NCBI RefSeq assembly: GCF_034366625.1
Contig: NZ_JAXMIH010000006.1
Coordinates: 558,001 to 622,000, forward strand
Origin: Prosthecobacter sp.
GTDB taxonomy: Bacteria; Verrucomicrobiota; Verrucomicrobiia; Verrucomicrobiales; Verrucomicrobiaceae
Direction: 5' to 3'
DNA: 64,000 nucleotides
The position numbers were made by a program, and so were the translations under genes. The notes below the pieces were generated by a model. That model did not search any database. It saw only the letters and a program-made list of their open reading frames with translations, and was not told where the DNA came from. Below are positions 57,901 through 63,765 of this stretch, in pieces. How positions within the stretch are numbered: position 1 is the stretch's first letter; the number at the start of each line of letters is the position of its first letter.

Positions 57901-59628
57901 GCCGATGACGCTCAGGATACCAGCGTTGATGTTGACCGTAGAGGTGTTGTTCGTGATCGCGCGCCAGTCACTGATCGCCACGGTGCCGCCGTTGACGCTA
58001 ACGTTTCCGTCCAAGGTCGAAGCCGTGCCGGTGAGGGTCAACGTGCCGGCACCGGTCTTAGTGAGATTGTGGTTAAAGGCGACGGAGGTGGCGATAATGC
58101 TGCCGTTAATCAGGGTGTTACCGGCACCGCCGATGGTCATCGTGCGGGCAGCACCGTTATCCGTATTGCTCCAGAAATTCCCGGTGAAGCTGAGCAATGC
58201 ACCCCCTTGGAGGTTATTGGTGAAGGTGCTCTGCTCGTTGCCCCCGTTTACCGGCGCGGTGGTGAAGCTCATGCCGTAGCCGTTCCTGCTGTTGAAGGTC
58301 AGCGTAATATTGTCTTCAAAAGACATGTTGCCGAACGCGACCGTCTGATCCTTGGCGGAACTGCCCGGTGTATGGTCCGCAAAGATGGTGCTGGCAGCAC
58401 GGAAATAGACGTTCGCATTGGTGCCATTCGAAACCTTGACGTCCGGCGTGTCCATCAGCACGGCCAGTATGCCGCCATTCAGGTCCAGAACCGCACCCGT
58501 GGTCCCGCTGGTGCGTGTGCCGAGCACACCCGGAGAATCAATACGGACCTCGCTCTGCCCGCTGGCGGCGCTGCCGCTGACCCGGATGGTGCCGGAGAAA
58601 CCCGAGGAATCGGAAGGACTGAGAAACAAGGTGCCCCCTCCACTCTTCTCGAGCGTGCCCGAGCCGGCGAGGACGCCGGAGATGTCGTAGGAGCTGGCAC
58701 CCGCCTGATTTATTCCACCGAGAGAGTTGATGGTGGTCGCAGCGACACCCTGAACATTAAGCGGACCGGTGAGATTGAGCGTGCCGTCCGCAGCAATGAT
58801 GCGGGTGTTCATATTCGTGCCACTGAAAGCAACCCCCATGTCCACTGTGCCAGACAGGGTGTTGTTCCCGGTGCTGACGAGGGCCGCACCGTTATCCCCA
58901 ACCGGTCCTCTGCCTTGGAGGGACAGATCACGGGAGATGGTGATGTTGCCGCCCGTGCCATCGAGCACCAAAGAGCCGCCGCCGAAACCTCGCAGGTTGT
59001 TGACGCCAAGGGAACTGGCTCCCACATACGGATTGAAAGCCGCGACAACGATGGGGGAGCCGCTCGCACCCAGCGCCCCCTGACCAGTGATGATGAGGGA
59101 GCCGTTGCTGATCGTGGTGATGCCCGTGTAAGCATTGACGTTGTTCGAGAGGCGAATGGAGCCACCACCAGTCTTCGTGAACCCGGCGGAGCCGAGGATC
59201 TGGCTGTCGATCGTGGCGGACTCACCCAAGTTGGCATGTAGTGTCGGCGTCGTCCCCGCCAGGGTGAGATCACCTCCCGTGAGCGTGTACCCGCTGCGCA
59301 GGAAGCGGAGCTGATTGGCCGTGATGCCAGAGATCAGGGTCACGGTATTGAGCGTCGGAAGAATCGAAAACGGGACGCTGAAAACAGCCTCATCCACATT
59401 GGTGTTCGGCCACACCACGAGGTTGGTCGTATCCCACCAATTCATGGTGGAGGTGTTCCAAGTGCCCGTGCCCCCGAGACCCGTGCCATCGGCATTGTTG
59501 CCGGCAGTGCTGGTGTCCGTGTCCCAGTAAAAGGTCGCCGCCTGCAAGGGCTGGGCGATCTGCCAGAAGGCCATGAGTGAGATCATCAAGGTGCTGATGG
59601 ATCGGCGGTAGGCGCGAAAGTGCTTCAT
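45982..59628 (-). CDS. Giant PEP-CTERM / autotransporter-associated repeat protein (about 4548 aa)
   Basis: Paralogue of the neighbouring 8906-aa protein. The ORF can start at 59748, but the ATG at 59628 aligns the signal peptide (RRSIST...AFWQIAQPLQA) and ATFYWD exactly with the paralogue, so it is preferred. I count about 20 PATR units by eye (for example LTKTGAGTLTLTG and NTYTGATTISNGTLQL). Two or three superunits of the SLVTY/INAL/SGG type occur, near 49350-49950 and 50500-50900. One GIPAGT-type module lies at about 55505-55715. Near the end a GTVAGNVQVNSGGTLAPGAS segment precedes a short domain, FDLLDWTAAGD, shared with the paralogue. The C-terminus is VVPEPSRALFLLLGLLGLML plus Arg5, a PEP-CTERM signal. 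There is no barrel domain. Likely exported and sorted by exosortase; function unknown. Confidence 0.92.
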   Translation of the reverse strand: MKHFRAYRRSISTLMISLMAFWQIAQPLQAATFYWDTDTSTAGNNADGTGLGGTGTWNTSTMNWWDTTNLVVWPNTNVDEAVFSVPFSILPTLNTVTLISGITANQLRFLRSGYTLTGGDLTLAGTTPTLHANLGESATIDSQILGSAGFTKTGGGSIRLSNNVNAYTGITTISNGSLIITGQGALGASGSPIVVAAFNPYVGASSLGVNNLRGFGGGSLVLDGTGGNITISRDLSLQGRGPVGDNGAALVSTGNNTLSGTVDMGVAFSGTNMNTRIIAADGTLNLTGPLNVQGVAATTINSLGGINQAGASSYDISGVLAGSGTLEKSGGGTLFLSPSDSSGFSGTIRVSGSAASGQSEVRIDSPGVLGTRTSGTTGAVLDLNGGILAVLMDTPDVKVSNGTNANVYFRAASTIFADHTPGSSAKDQTVAFGNMSFEDNITLTFNSRNGYGMSFTTAPVNGGNEQSTFTNNLQGGALLSFTGNFWSNTDNGAARTMTIGGAGNTLINGSIIATSVAFNHNLTKTGAGTLTLTGTASTLDGNVSVNGGTVAISDWRAITNNTSTVNINAGILSVIGNNVSLANLTTSKVINLSGTTGAATILANQTGTSPGLVLNADFTATGAGTKTLTLGGTNIGANTINGAIVQNGSTLVTKIDAGRWILAGTNTYTGATTISNGTLQLKANAASSTILADASAIVFNATNVYAGGILELLGQASTNNVETLGVLTPTAGSGTVRLTPGSGGTASIVFASLGAVGGGSTVNIVAPTSGDTVKFTTTAIVNNIANAGLYYNGSDFAFVPGAATALRAPNYTTDTDFATTSTALTAARSMEITGAGFSNAAVTIDSLRINGATALNMTGLLTIRTAGTANASGGIIQTGGSGSITGTGVSTGGSGALVINVDGGANSLSLDAPITATTTGGFTKVGAGTLRLGGTNAQTGTITINEGTVRLAGADRLGAAAALTIRQDGILELNGVTLATSTNAFNNNGIVRNTSATTDVTFTVGGANGTGTSLGIIEDGGVGKVSVVKLGTGGQSWLGLSTYTGSTTIGSTGIVTINNLQNGTNPSGIGASSNAASNLIFNGTSATQAYGGLSYTGTTNDETDRLFTFNGGADGGARIQSNGVNGATSSWTNTGALLFGANATGNPQGLVLGGASTGDNRFFPIINDNGAAATSVYKADAGLWFLEATNGYSGATTIRGGALSVSDGISLPTASNLVLDGGSLASSGAFSRAIGTGADQVQWTAHGAGGFSAGGSPLTVDLGTGNVWGSTAGFLGTGALLLNNSGVSRSDVDIISGFEITLGAAVTVNATTTAASATVTLTSGTTAGLAIGQTIANNPNIPAGYTIATITSPTTFTLNSATGVTAGTSVATDTLAGGYRQINVGDFTSVGSDFATISGIITGAGNLAKEGTGILNLRAANTYTGQTLLRAGTLVVETLGLSTSPGNTSVGNSALGNTDAGAIAIGNGGTGAGILEYVGTGETSDRKIRLNTTTGSVQLHADGTGPLILTNVANDMVAGAKTLFLRGVNAGGNMITSQLSDNGGILGVTVDSSATWILTNNNNYTGGTSVTGGALGIGHDNALGGTGTLTISNGTVFAYGGDRTISNPITQSATSGTIAGFTGDYSINLTGLWTDPSTTSTTRFIRNNIVSGKTLTLSGNYSATAGTTSLGIGFDGSGDTILNGIFSSTMPSFGVIYAGTGSLTLGGANTYTGRTRITSGTLRLGANEVIPNGAVNPANNEVVLDPGLGLTATLDLNGKTETINGLTANTAGTAIIDNTSGTAASLTFGANDQAVTIGGIGNYTITDSGAGALSITKTGTASASILTGVTLTYQGTTNVNGGSMSIASALNGTTGLSVTNSGSALTLSGGITSPSAITSVVVENGGLLNLLDGAGSKFSGLTSLQLGSSGGTMTSLNLNVGDLTVDGDELNTDTFILTTGGTLSLFTGNQITFNLTDTGLNAGQTYELLNFVDGGFTSGVLANTDYILGATPGGFSSITLTANNNSVFITTGTLITGSSYWRGLTDNTWNANANNWSQDKAGTTPALSTPGQGTDVIFQWDAPTNAAVTTTLEQNFKVNSLTFEASTTPANTPTSVTIGPGLVTTNRIEIAPQLATDGIKITAGGPAAVTISGPVRLGGLATSQTWNVADAGSVLSLGSLLGERDVTKTGLGKVTLTAAADPTFNSGDTADVTINAGTLEMTNVAALGDAVNGNFATVTVNTGGVFFYNGAASTTTNLAMPLTLAGGTLSAGTATQTYSGTVNVSGNSFINMRDSNSAVVSTAARSITLTNVLSGSGRLTVDSVDTLTAGNAETGTLTINNLANTWDGELAFERGTVDFTSLPATAANAGHIGAVTFNTLGRVIYRNINGQTLNRTGALTFAAGSIGEVLIDNISAVLASDYVVNQNGVTTLGSGGTGASARFTVNDASSTLNLAGNVILGGNSSISADGGDADSFVTISGIISDGGSGYSLAINDDAGAWAVTNDIIRLTGANSFTGNISLSEGALEFNTVTDISGGASSLGNGAAVTIAGGTLRFIGASAQSTNRPISITGTGILSANGTGGAAITYSGAINIVSITDGTKITLTGAAGSEGIISGGITQTGDEADMTVTGGTWTHTTATSRVGDAMVVTGADTILNLNSGLFQVRDDFAVIAGATLNLNGTGVLSYNTPTLTSGTLQAYTNGVINLGANDAVVATEFDELRIGTDGAGVGTFNMSTFNQTVTGFIFGNRNLDRSGLVNGTGTLTVTGNFDLYGGTVNANLASPLAATEAMEKISSNTVTLTGDNSGLLSTGDTIVYDGILNLNYTVSNTPKINVTQPLDMRGARVNLIGNNGAATTQSVTGLTLATGGSSTIQVTGGTGQDAVLNFGAITRGNLAQDGTIRLMLPGGTQSATNGITTTSPNSAFGMLGTGATVTSDAAYATVEDGTGTWFATKNTAGVGLGNIVALASTPKNDVTTWLTGDHITDETTGFTGTLQRAFINSLRFNTAGGSDVAMSNTGVLIIGSGGFLITSNVGGTPSMMGGTLASGATELVITQDSTQSFEISSDIRINQGVTKTGAGTLLLSGNNVYTGLTEIQEGTLQVSGNSIGDTSIVTLSASRPTTLELLADETIGRLQGGSRNTDGDYGTVAVGSHTLTINNSGGSTTFAGFFTGDGNIIKQGTHNLALSNVSTGFTGILTVESGLVTINGIGQINASNIRINKGGTLDIDNTATTITTTRILDTTPITLNSADGFFQASPTIVRGLSLRNNNDATRDETVGLITLNTGASYIGMEASSTNDDADFIISDLVRLNDATLNVRGTNLGGASSQENEFRIGDATNQTAFIANAANLVGGGGAAASQNISIVPWAIGESTAGALAATHMGNSLVTYVSGSGFRPLTLAEYNTFGAQVLPTDNIRESLTGALAVASGPAKTINALVLHNASLASATHAVTGAGVGESLAVTSGAMLFTLDPAAVAGDYGITFGGFDSGITVGATNEYVIHVVNPDSGAPTKALTATISSPLTSAADITKSGRGTLILSAVNTAGGGANKTTVNEGILEIADLDNIGGNTGSLVFAGGTLRLGTTLTDDISLRTITLLDGGGTIDTNTIDLALANSVGSGLGGLTKVGLGNLTLNAAATYTGATVVSGGTLTVGANNATGNGGALSIGAGATLALGTNSITASLVSTSGASPVITGTGTINASTGFFFSNTGDITVDAVLAGSGGLFKNQTNILTLAGLSTYTGTTEIQSGTLSFNSIANVGGGASALGAPTTAEAGIIRMGLTTTATTLTYTGTGHTSGRLIGMQGTTGAVTLNGSGSGAIGYGGARFEMAGNKTLNLGGTSDVALINSIGTLTEIGGVLSLIKTDTNTWNLNQSNSYTGATSINNGILRLSAVQNLTGALQFGSTNAITTAGSLEVQENATFGSMTVQTNSAVNTNNLSIDATKSLTINGNVMLGSSLASSTTLFAASGDGTFIVNNTVATGVTFQVGNANTNIATADFSALGAMNVSLNTTSGIMQVSSTSTTNSTGFGSLILAKDTTITASALTVGGAGSYNGNVGQVNSLKLGTTSNIIHVNAINIGTGLRDFGSVTFQDVTGTLTVRAADGVGRAAFNMGTTGGATGVATVAGAQNTFDVTGHNADLLLGAVAIGTQATRGDTLTNVFSFDTGTLDMTSLTMSVKTGTPLAGDRDVISTVNLGGGTVTIGSGILQMGQTSTSGNIATATLNVTGGDVTIGATSGTAITMASAAAGTTATGAVNLTGGTTTVQGDIVRTGGAGTTSATMTLDGGLLDMTGNDIGTGASTVTFAAQSGTLTKLGELNGGGVLDKTTTGTLTLTNGNAYTGGTTVTAGTLLAMNTTGSATGAGAVTILTTGTLGGTGTVAGNVQVNSGGTLAPGASAGQLTLTGTLNIDAGGFLLAEIGGATTNDAATIFTYFNANGQSLTGLTIQASYENYQVGVTQHDSVNVTGASTPAIAGTFQFGPVLGGYVPQYGDIFDLLDWTAAGDITGATTFDFTAITLGAGLGFNTDLFASNGIVVVVPEPSRALFLLLGLLGLMLRRRRR
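46008..46065 (-). other. PEP-CTERM sorting signal of giant protein 2
   Basis: VVPEPSR, a Leu/Phe-rich helix and a terminal arginine run, nearly identical in layout to that of giant protein 1. Confidence 0.92.
55505..55715 (-). repeat. GIPAGT-type module in giant protein 2
   Basis: A single module: TTTAASATVTLTSGTTAG, LAIGQTIANNPNIPAGYTIA, SPTTFTLNSATG. Its opening TASxTLTLTSGTTA resembles the first module of giant protein 1 (near 43400), suggesting exchange between the paralogues. Confidence 0.75.
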
Positions 59629-59969
59629 AACAGTCATGGGTTGGGTGCAAAAAAAACGCTTTCGACGCAACCGCAGTTCCGCGAAGGCCCTCTTCAAACT
59701 AAGTTTGAATTTACAGTATGAAGGTTCTGAGTGACCACGAACAAGCAAAAAAGTTCATTCTTTTGCCAGCCAGCCCGCCATTGATTTTGAGTTCTAAAGC
59801 TGGCCGTTTTAATACGGGCAAATGACCGAGACTAAGACTGAGAAATCAGCTTATTGATGCCCTTTGAGCATGCTGATCAAGTCTTTCCACCGGAGATCTC
59901 GATCATCAGTGACAGGCATGCTGGATTCCGTCGCAAGACACTTCTTCACATCGCGTTTCAGGTGCCGTC
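59629..59969. other. 341-bp divergent intergenic region (giant gene 2 / sulfatase)
   Basis: Holds the leader of giant gene 2 and the upstream region of the plus-strand sulfatase. The conserved element is at 59749-59795. Between it and the giant start, CTTCAAACTAAGTTTGA (59692-59708) matches CCTCAAATAAAGTTTTT in the leader of giant gene 1 at a comparable place. No gene is supported here. Confidence 0.6.
59749..59795 (-). promoter_or_regulatory. Conserved two-block upstream element of giant gene 2
   Basis: Blocks AAAAGTTCATTCTTTT (59749-59764) and TTGATTTTGAGTTCT (59781-59795) match those before giant gene 1 exactly in sequence. They lie 121-167 bases before the chosen start, compared with 116-163 in the paralogue. 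The intervening bases are mostly different. Confidence 0.65.
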
Positions 59970-61487
59970 ATGAGACTCCCGACCCTCCTCACCGCTGCCG
60001 CCTTTTTCGCTCTTTCAGCCCTCCACGCCGCCCCGCGTCCGAACGTACTGTTCATGATGGCGGACGACCTCAACAACAGCCTCGGCTGCTACGGTCACCC
60101 GCTCGTCAAAACGCCCAATCTCGACAAGCTCGCCGCACGCGGTGTCCGCTTCCAAAACGCCGCCTGCCAGTTCCCGCTCTGCGGTCCCAGCCGGAACTCG
60201 ATCCTCACCGGGCTTTACCCCAACAGCACCGGCATCCTCACCAACTCCCAACTCTTCCGCCAGACCATCCCCAACCACATCAGCCTGCCACAGGCCTTTC
60301 GTCGCGGCGGCTACTTCGCCGCCCGCATCGGCAAGCTCTACCACTACGGCGTCCCCAACTCCATCGGCACCAACGGCCACGACGACCCCGCCTCGTGGGA
60401 ACTCGAACTCAACCCCGCCGGCTGCGACCGCCTCGAAGAACACCCCAACATCTTCTCCCTCATCCCCGGCAACTTCGGCGGCACCTTGAGCTGGTACGCC
60501 TCCCCACGTCCCGACGAACAACACACCGACGGTCTCCAAGCCAAGGACGCCGAGTGGGTGCTCGAACGCTGCGCCCGCGACAAAGACCGCCCCTTCTTCC
60601 TCGCCCTCGGCTTCTTCCGTCCGCACACGCCCTATGTCTCGCCGGAGAAATGGTTCAAAGGCTACCCCGAGGCCGAAATGCCCGTCGTTCAGGGAGTTAA
60701 GGAAGATCAGGCCGATCTCCCCACCCCCGCACTCGGCAGCTACAAAAAAGAGCAGGACAAACTCACCGACGATCTCCGCCGTCAGGCCGTGCAGGCCTAC
60801 TACTCCGCCATCAGCTTCATGGACGCCCAGGCCGGCAAAGTCCTCGACGCCCTCGACCGCCTCGGCCTCGCCGACAACACCATCGTCGTCTTCACCAGCG
60901 ACCACGGCTACCACCTCGGCGAGCACGGCCTCTGGCAAAAACAGAGCATCTTTGAAGAAAGCGCTCGCGTCCCGCTGCTCATCGCCGGTCCCGGGGCCAA
61001 AAAAGGCGTTGTGGCCAACACCCCCGTCGGCCTCATCGACCTCTACCCCACCCTCGCCGAACTCTGCGGCGTCAAAGCCCCCGAAAATCTCCAAGGTCAA
61101 AGCCTCGTCCCCATCCTCAAAGACCCCGACGCCAAAGGCCGCGGCTGGGTGCTCAGCCAGGTCGTCCGCGGCGGCGGCTTCAAACGTCAGGGTGCCAGCG
61201 CCGCCGCTGGCGACAACGGCAAACGCATCTTCGGCTATGCCCTCCGCACCGACCGCTGGCGCTACACCGAATGGGACGAAGGCCGTGCCGGCAAAGAACT
61301 CTACGACCACGAAACCGACCCCAAGGAACTCACCAATCTCGCCGACAAACCTGCGCACGCCGACGCGCAGGCCAAACTCGCCGAACAACTCCACTCCGCT
61401 GTGAAGACCACCTTCCCACCCAGCGGCGAAACACCCAAAATTCCCGAAGGCAACGTGATGTACTCGCCCATGCTCATCGATCTGTGA
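59970..61487 (+). CDS. Secreted sulfatase, iduronate-2-sulfatase-like
   Basis: 505-aa type I sulfatase with a signal peptide (LLTAAAFFALSALHA). The metal Asp pair is D32-D33 in MADDLN. The sulfatase signature CGPSRNSILTG places the formylglycine precursor at Cys71, so activation by a formylglycine-generating enzyme is needed. Further active-site motifs are IGKLYHYG, FFRPHTPYVSPEKWF and FTSDHGYHLGEHG with WQKQSIFEESARVPLL. The FRPHTPY/PEKWF signature is typical of iduronate-2-sulfatase-like enzymes. It probably removes sulfate from sulfated polysaccharides outside the cytoplasm. It is divergent from giant gene 2 and followed 150 bases later by a second sulfatase. Confidence 0.95.
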   Translation: MRLPTLLTAAAFFALSALHAAPRPNVLFMMADDLNNSLGCYGHPLVKTPNLDKLAARGVRFQNAACQFPLCGPSRNSILTGLYPNSTGILTNSQLFRQTIPNHISLPQAFRRGGYFAARIGKLYHYGVPNSIGTNGHDDPASWELELNPAGCDRLEEHPNIFSLIPGNFGGTLSWYASPRPDEQHTDGLQAKDAEWVLERCARDKDRPFFLALGFFRPHTPYVSPEKWFKGYPEAEMPVVQGVKEDQADLPTPALGSYKKEQDKLTDDLRRQAVQAYYSAISFMDAQAGKVLDALDRLGLADNTIVVFTSDHGYHLGEHGLWQKQSIFEESARVPLLIAGPGAKKGVVANTPVGLIDLYPTLAELCGVKAPENLQGQSLVPILKDPDAKGRGWVLSQVVRGGGFKRQGASAAAGDNGKRIFGYALRTDRWRYTEWDEGRAGKELYDHETDPKELTNLADKPAHADAQAKLAEQLHSAVKTTFPPSGETPKIPEGNVMYSPMLIDL

Positions 61488-61508
61488 GGTGCTGCGCCGT
61501 CAAGCAGG

Positions 61509-61576
61509 TCAAGGAATGGTCAATCATCGTTGAGATGTTTCAGTGTCACCTTCTTGACCCCTTGACCACTCCTTGA
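61509..61576. repeat. Imperfect inverted repeat between the sulfatase genes
   Basis: TCAAGGAATGGTCA at 61509-61522 is inverted at 61563-61576 as TGACCACTCCTTGA, with one mismatch and about 40 bases between. Extra GGTCAA/TTGACC copies lie beside both arms. No T-run follows, so a regulator site is at least as likely as a terminator. Confidence 0.5.
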
Positions 61577-61637
61577 CGTCCAGACCCGCCCCTCAACTCC
61601 GAAACCCGGCTGCTTACCATCGCTTCAAATCGACCTC

Positions 61638-63107
61638 ATGAAATCGCTCCTTGCCCTCCTCTTCGCCCTCAGCCCTTCGCTCTTCGCGGCTTCTCCGAAC
61701 ATCATCCTCATCAACATTGACGACCTCGGTTACGCCGACATCAGCCCCTTCGGCGGCAAAGTGCCCACGCCGCAGCTTGATCGCATGGCGAAGGAAGGCA
61801 TGAAGCTCACCAGCCACTACGCCGCACCCGTGTGCTCGCCCTCGCGTGCTGCCATGATGACCGGTTGCTACCCGAAACGCGTCCTGCCGATTCCCGGCGT
61901 GCTGTTTCCGGCGGCCGCAGTCGGATTGAATCCAAGTGCCACCACCGTCGCTGAAGTGCTCAAAGGCGCGGACTACGCCACCGCCTGCATCGGCAAATGG
62001 CATCTCGGCGATCAGCCCGAGTTTCTCCCCACCGCTCAAGGTTTCGACCACTACTTCGGCATTCCCTATTCCAACGACATGGGGCCGCGCAGCGAAGGCT
62101 CGAAGAGCAATCCTGACAAACCCATCCCGCCAGAAAAGGAAGTCGCCAAAAAAGGTGTCGATCCCAAACAGGTTGGTGGCGACGAAACCGGCCTCAAAGG
62201 CGCTTCGCAGCCGCCGCTGCCGCTCGTTGATGACGGCAACGTCGTCGAGCGCGTCAAGGCCGCCGAGCACCACACCTTCACCCGCCGTTACACTGAACGC
62301 GCCGTGAAATTCATCCGCGAGAACCAGCAGAAGCCCTTCTTCCTCTACCTCCCGCACAACGCCGTCCACTTCCCGCTTTACCCGCATCAGGACTACATCG
62401 GCAAATCCGGCATCAGCCTGCAAAAAGACTGGGTGCTCGAAGTGGACTGGAGCGTGGGCCAGATTCTCGACACCTTGCGCGAGTTGAAGCTTGATGCGAA
62501 CACGCTCGTCATCTTCACCAGCGACAACGGCGGCCCGCTTCAGCAAGGCGCCGACAACACTCCGTTCCGCGGCGGCAAAGGCAGCACCCTCGAAGGCGGC
62601 ATGCGCGTCTGCACCATCGCCTGGTGGCCCGGTAAAGTCGCCGCCGGTTCACAAACCAAGGCCACCACCTCCCACATGGACTGGCTGCCCACCTTCGGCA
62701 CTTTGGCCCGCTGCAAAAGCCTCGAAGAACTCAAGTTCGATGGCAAAGACATCTCCCCCGTTCTCCTCGGCCAAAAAGACGCCACCGGTCACGACGTCTT
62801 CCACTACTACAGCGGTTTCAATCTTCAGGCCGTTCGCAGCGGCCCGTGGAAACTCCACCTCGCTCAAAACGAGCTCTACAACCTCGACTCCGACATCGGC
62901 GAAGCCAAAAACGTCGTCGCCGATCATCCTGACATCGTCGCGCAGCTCCAAAAGCACGCCGAAACCATGAAGGCCGACCTCGGCGACAAAACCAAAGACG
63001 CTCCCGGCGTGCGCGAACTTGGTCGCGTGGCAAATCCGCTGCCTCTCATCGCCACCGATGGCACCGTGCGACCCGGCTTCAACAAGATCGCCAAAACGCT
63101 GCCTTAA
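61638..63107 (+). CDS. Secreted arylsulfatase-family sulfatase
   Basis: 489-aa type I sulfatase with a signal peptide (LLALLFALSPSLFA). Active-site features are the metal Asps in INIDDLGYAD (28-29), the signature CSPSRAAMMTG with the formylglycine precursor at Cys66, CIGKWHLGD, and TSDNGGPLQQGADNTPFRGGKGSTLEGG. This is the standard arylsulfatase A-type layout and differs from the upstream iduronate-sulfatase-like protein, so the two probably cut different sulfate esters. It requires the same maturation enzyme, which is not in the window. The C-terminal 20 residues after GRVANPLPL are a non-conserved tail. It converges on the EVE gene across a strong hairpin. Confidence 0.95.
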   Translation: MKSLLALLFALSPSLFAASPNIILINIDDLGYADISPFGGKVPTPQLDRMAKEGMKLTSHYAAPVCSPSRAAMMTGCYPKRVLPIPGVLFPAAAVGLNPSATTVAEVLKGADYATACIGKWHLGDQPEFLPTAQGFDHYFGIPYSNDMGPRSEGSKSNPDKPIPPEKEVAKKGVDPKQVGGDETGLKGASQPPLPLVDDGNVVERVKAAEHHTFTRRYTERAVKFIRENQQKPFFLYLPHNAVHFPLYPHQDYIGKSGISLQKDWVLEVDWSVGQILDTLRELKLDANTLVIFTSDNGGPLQQGADNTPFRGGKGSTLEGGMRVCTIAWWPGKVAAGSQTKATTSHMDWLPTFGTLARCKSLEELKFDGKDISPVLLGQKDATGHDVFHYYSGFNLQAVRSGPWKLHLAQNELYNLDSDIGEAKNVVADHPDIVAQLQKHAETMKADLGDKTKDAPGVRELGRVANPLPLIATDGTVRPGFNKIAKTLP

Positions 63108-63114
63108 ACGTAAA

Positions 63115-63167
63115 ACGAGTTTTCCAACTCGTTCCCCTCTCTCCAAACCACGAGTTAGAAAACTCGT
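63115..63167. terminator. Bidirectional hairpin between sulfatase and EVE genes
   Basis: ACGAGTTTTCCAACTCGT at 63115-63132 and ACGAGTTAGAAAACTCGT at 63150-63167 are inverted copies (17 of 18) with a 17-base loop. Each arm is also partly palindromic. The position between two convergent genes fits a terminator for both. Confidence 0.75.
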
Positions 63168-63168
63168 G

Positions 63169-63633
63169 CTACACCCCGCCCAGCTTGCAAATGCGGTCCC
63201 AATGCTTCTGCTCCACCGGCGTGATGGAAAGCCGGTTCCCGCGTCGCAAGATCAGCATGTCTGCCAGCTTCGCGTCAGCGCGCAGCATGTCGAGCGTCAC
63301 GAAGGTTTTGAAGTCCGCCTCCCACTTCACATCCACCATCAGCCAGCGCGGCTCCTCGCGCTTGCTGCCTTCATCAAAATATTCGGAGGACGGATCAAAC
63401 TGCGTGTGATCGGGATACGCCTCCTTCACGATCTTCACCACTCCCGCGATGCCCGGCACGTCGCAACTGGAGTGATAAAAGAACCCCAGATCGCCCACCG
63501 CCATCTGATCCCGCATCATGTTCCGCACCTGATAATTCCGCACCCCATTCCACGGCTCCGTCTTCTTCGGGCGCGCCTTCAGATGGTCAAAGGAAAAAAC
63601 ATCAGGTTCGGATTTGAGAAGCCAGTGATTCAT
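63169..63633 (-). CDS. EVE domain-containing protein
   Basis: 154-aa single-domain protein of the EVE family (PF01878, related to PUA/YTH). Diagnostic segments are the N-terminal HWLLKSEPDVFSFDHL, WNGVRNYQVRNMMRDQM, GDLGFFYHSS, PGIAGVVKIVKEAYPD, and the C-terminal LSITPVEQKHW. EVE proteins are thought to bind modified bases in DNA or RNA; bacterial members are often associated with restriction or RNA-modification contexts, but no such gene is next to it here. The length is typical and the start at the conserved MNHWLLKSEPD is secure. Confidence 0.95.
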   Translation of the reverse strand: MNHWLLKSEPDVFSFDHLKARPKKTEPWNGVRNYQVRNMMRDQMAVGDLGFFYHSSCDVPGIAGVVKIVKEAYPDHTQFDPSSEYFDEGSKREEPRWLMVDVKWEADFKTFVTLDMLRADAKLADMLILRRGNRLSITPVEQKHWDRICKLGGV

Positions 63634-63643
63634 GGAATTGCCC

Positions 63644-63670
63644 CACGGAATACACGGAAGTCACGGAAAG
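63644..63670. repeat. Three 9-base CACGGAA units
   Basis: CACGGAA starts at 63644, 63653 and 63662, exactly 9 bases apart, in the divergent space between the EVE gene and the next gene. A weaker analogue is at 18662. Confidence 0.6.
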
Positions 63671-63765
63671 GGAAATCCAAGTTCAAGCTTCTATTAAAAG
63701 TTCAGACTGTGATGTTGCCTCGATGGCCAGAATCTTTGTAAAGTAACCGCGTCAGGATGAGAACC

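Noticed and set aside
18749..59628. Type V autotransporters, as the repeat family name suggests
   Set aside because: No C-terminal beta-barrel is present. Both proteins end in PEP-CTERM signals, so exosortase sorting is the better reading.
59629..59748. N-terminal extension of giant protein 2
   Set aside because: Alignment with the paralogue starts at the ATG at 59628; the extension is basic, non-conserved and would precede the signal peptide.
60015..61394. 459-codon minus-strand frame opposite the first sulfatase
   Set aside because: Val/Glu/Gly-rich shadow; the plus strand has a complete sulfatase with a signal peptide and catalytic motifs.
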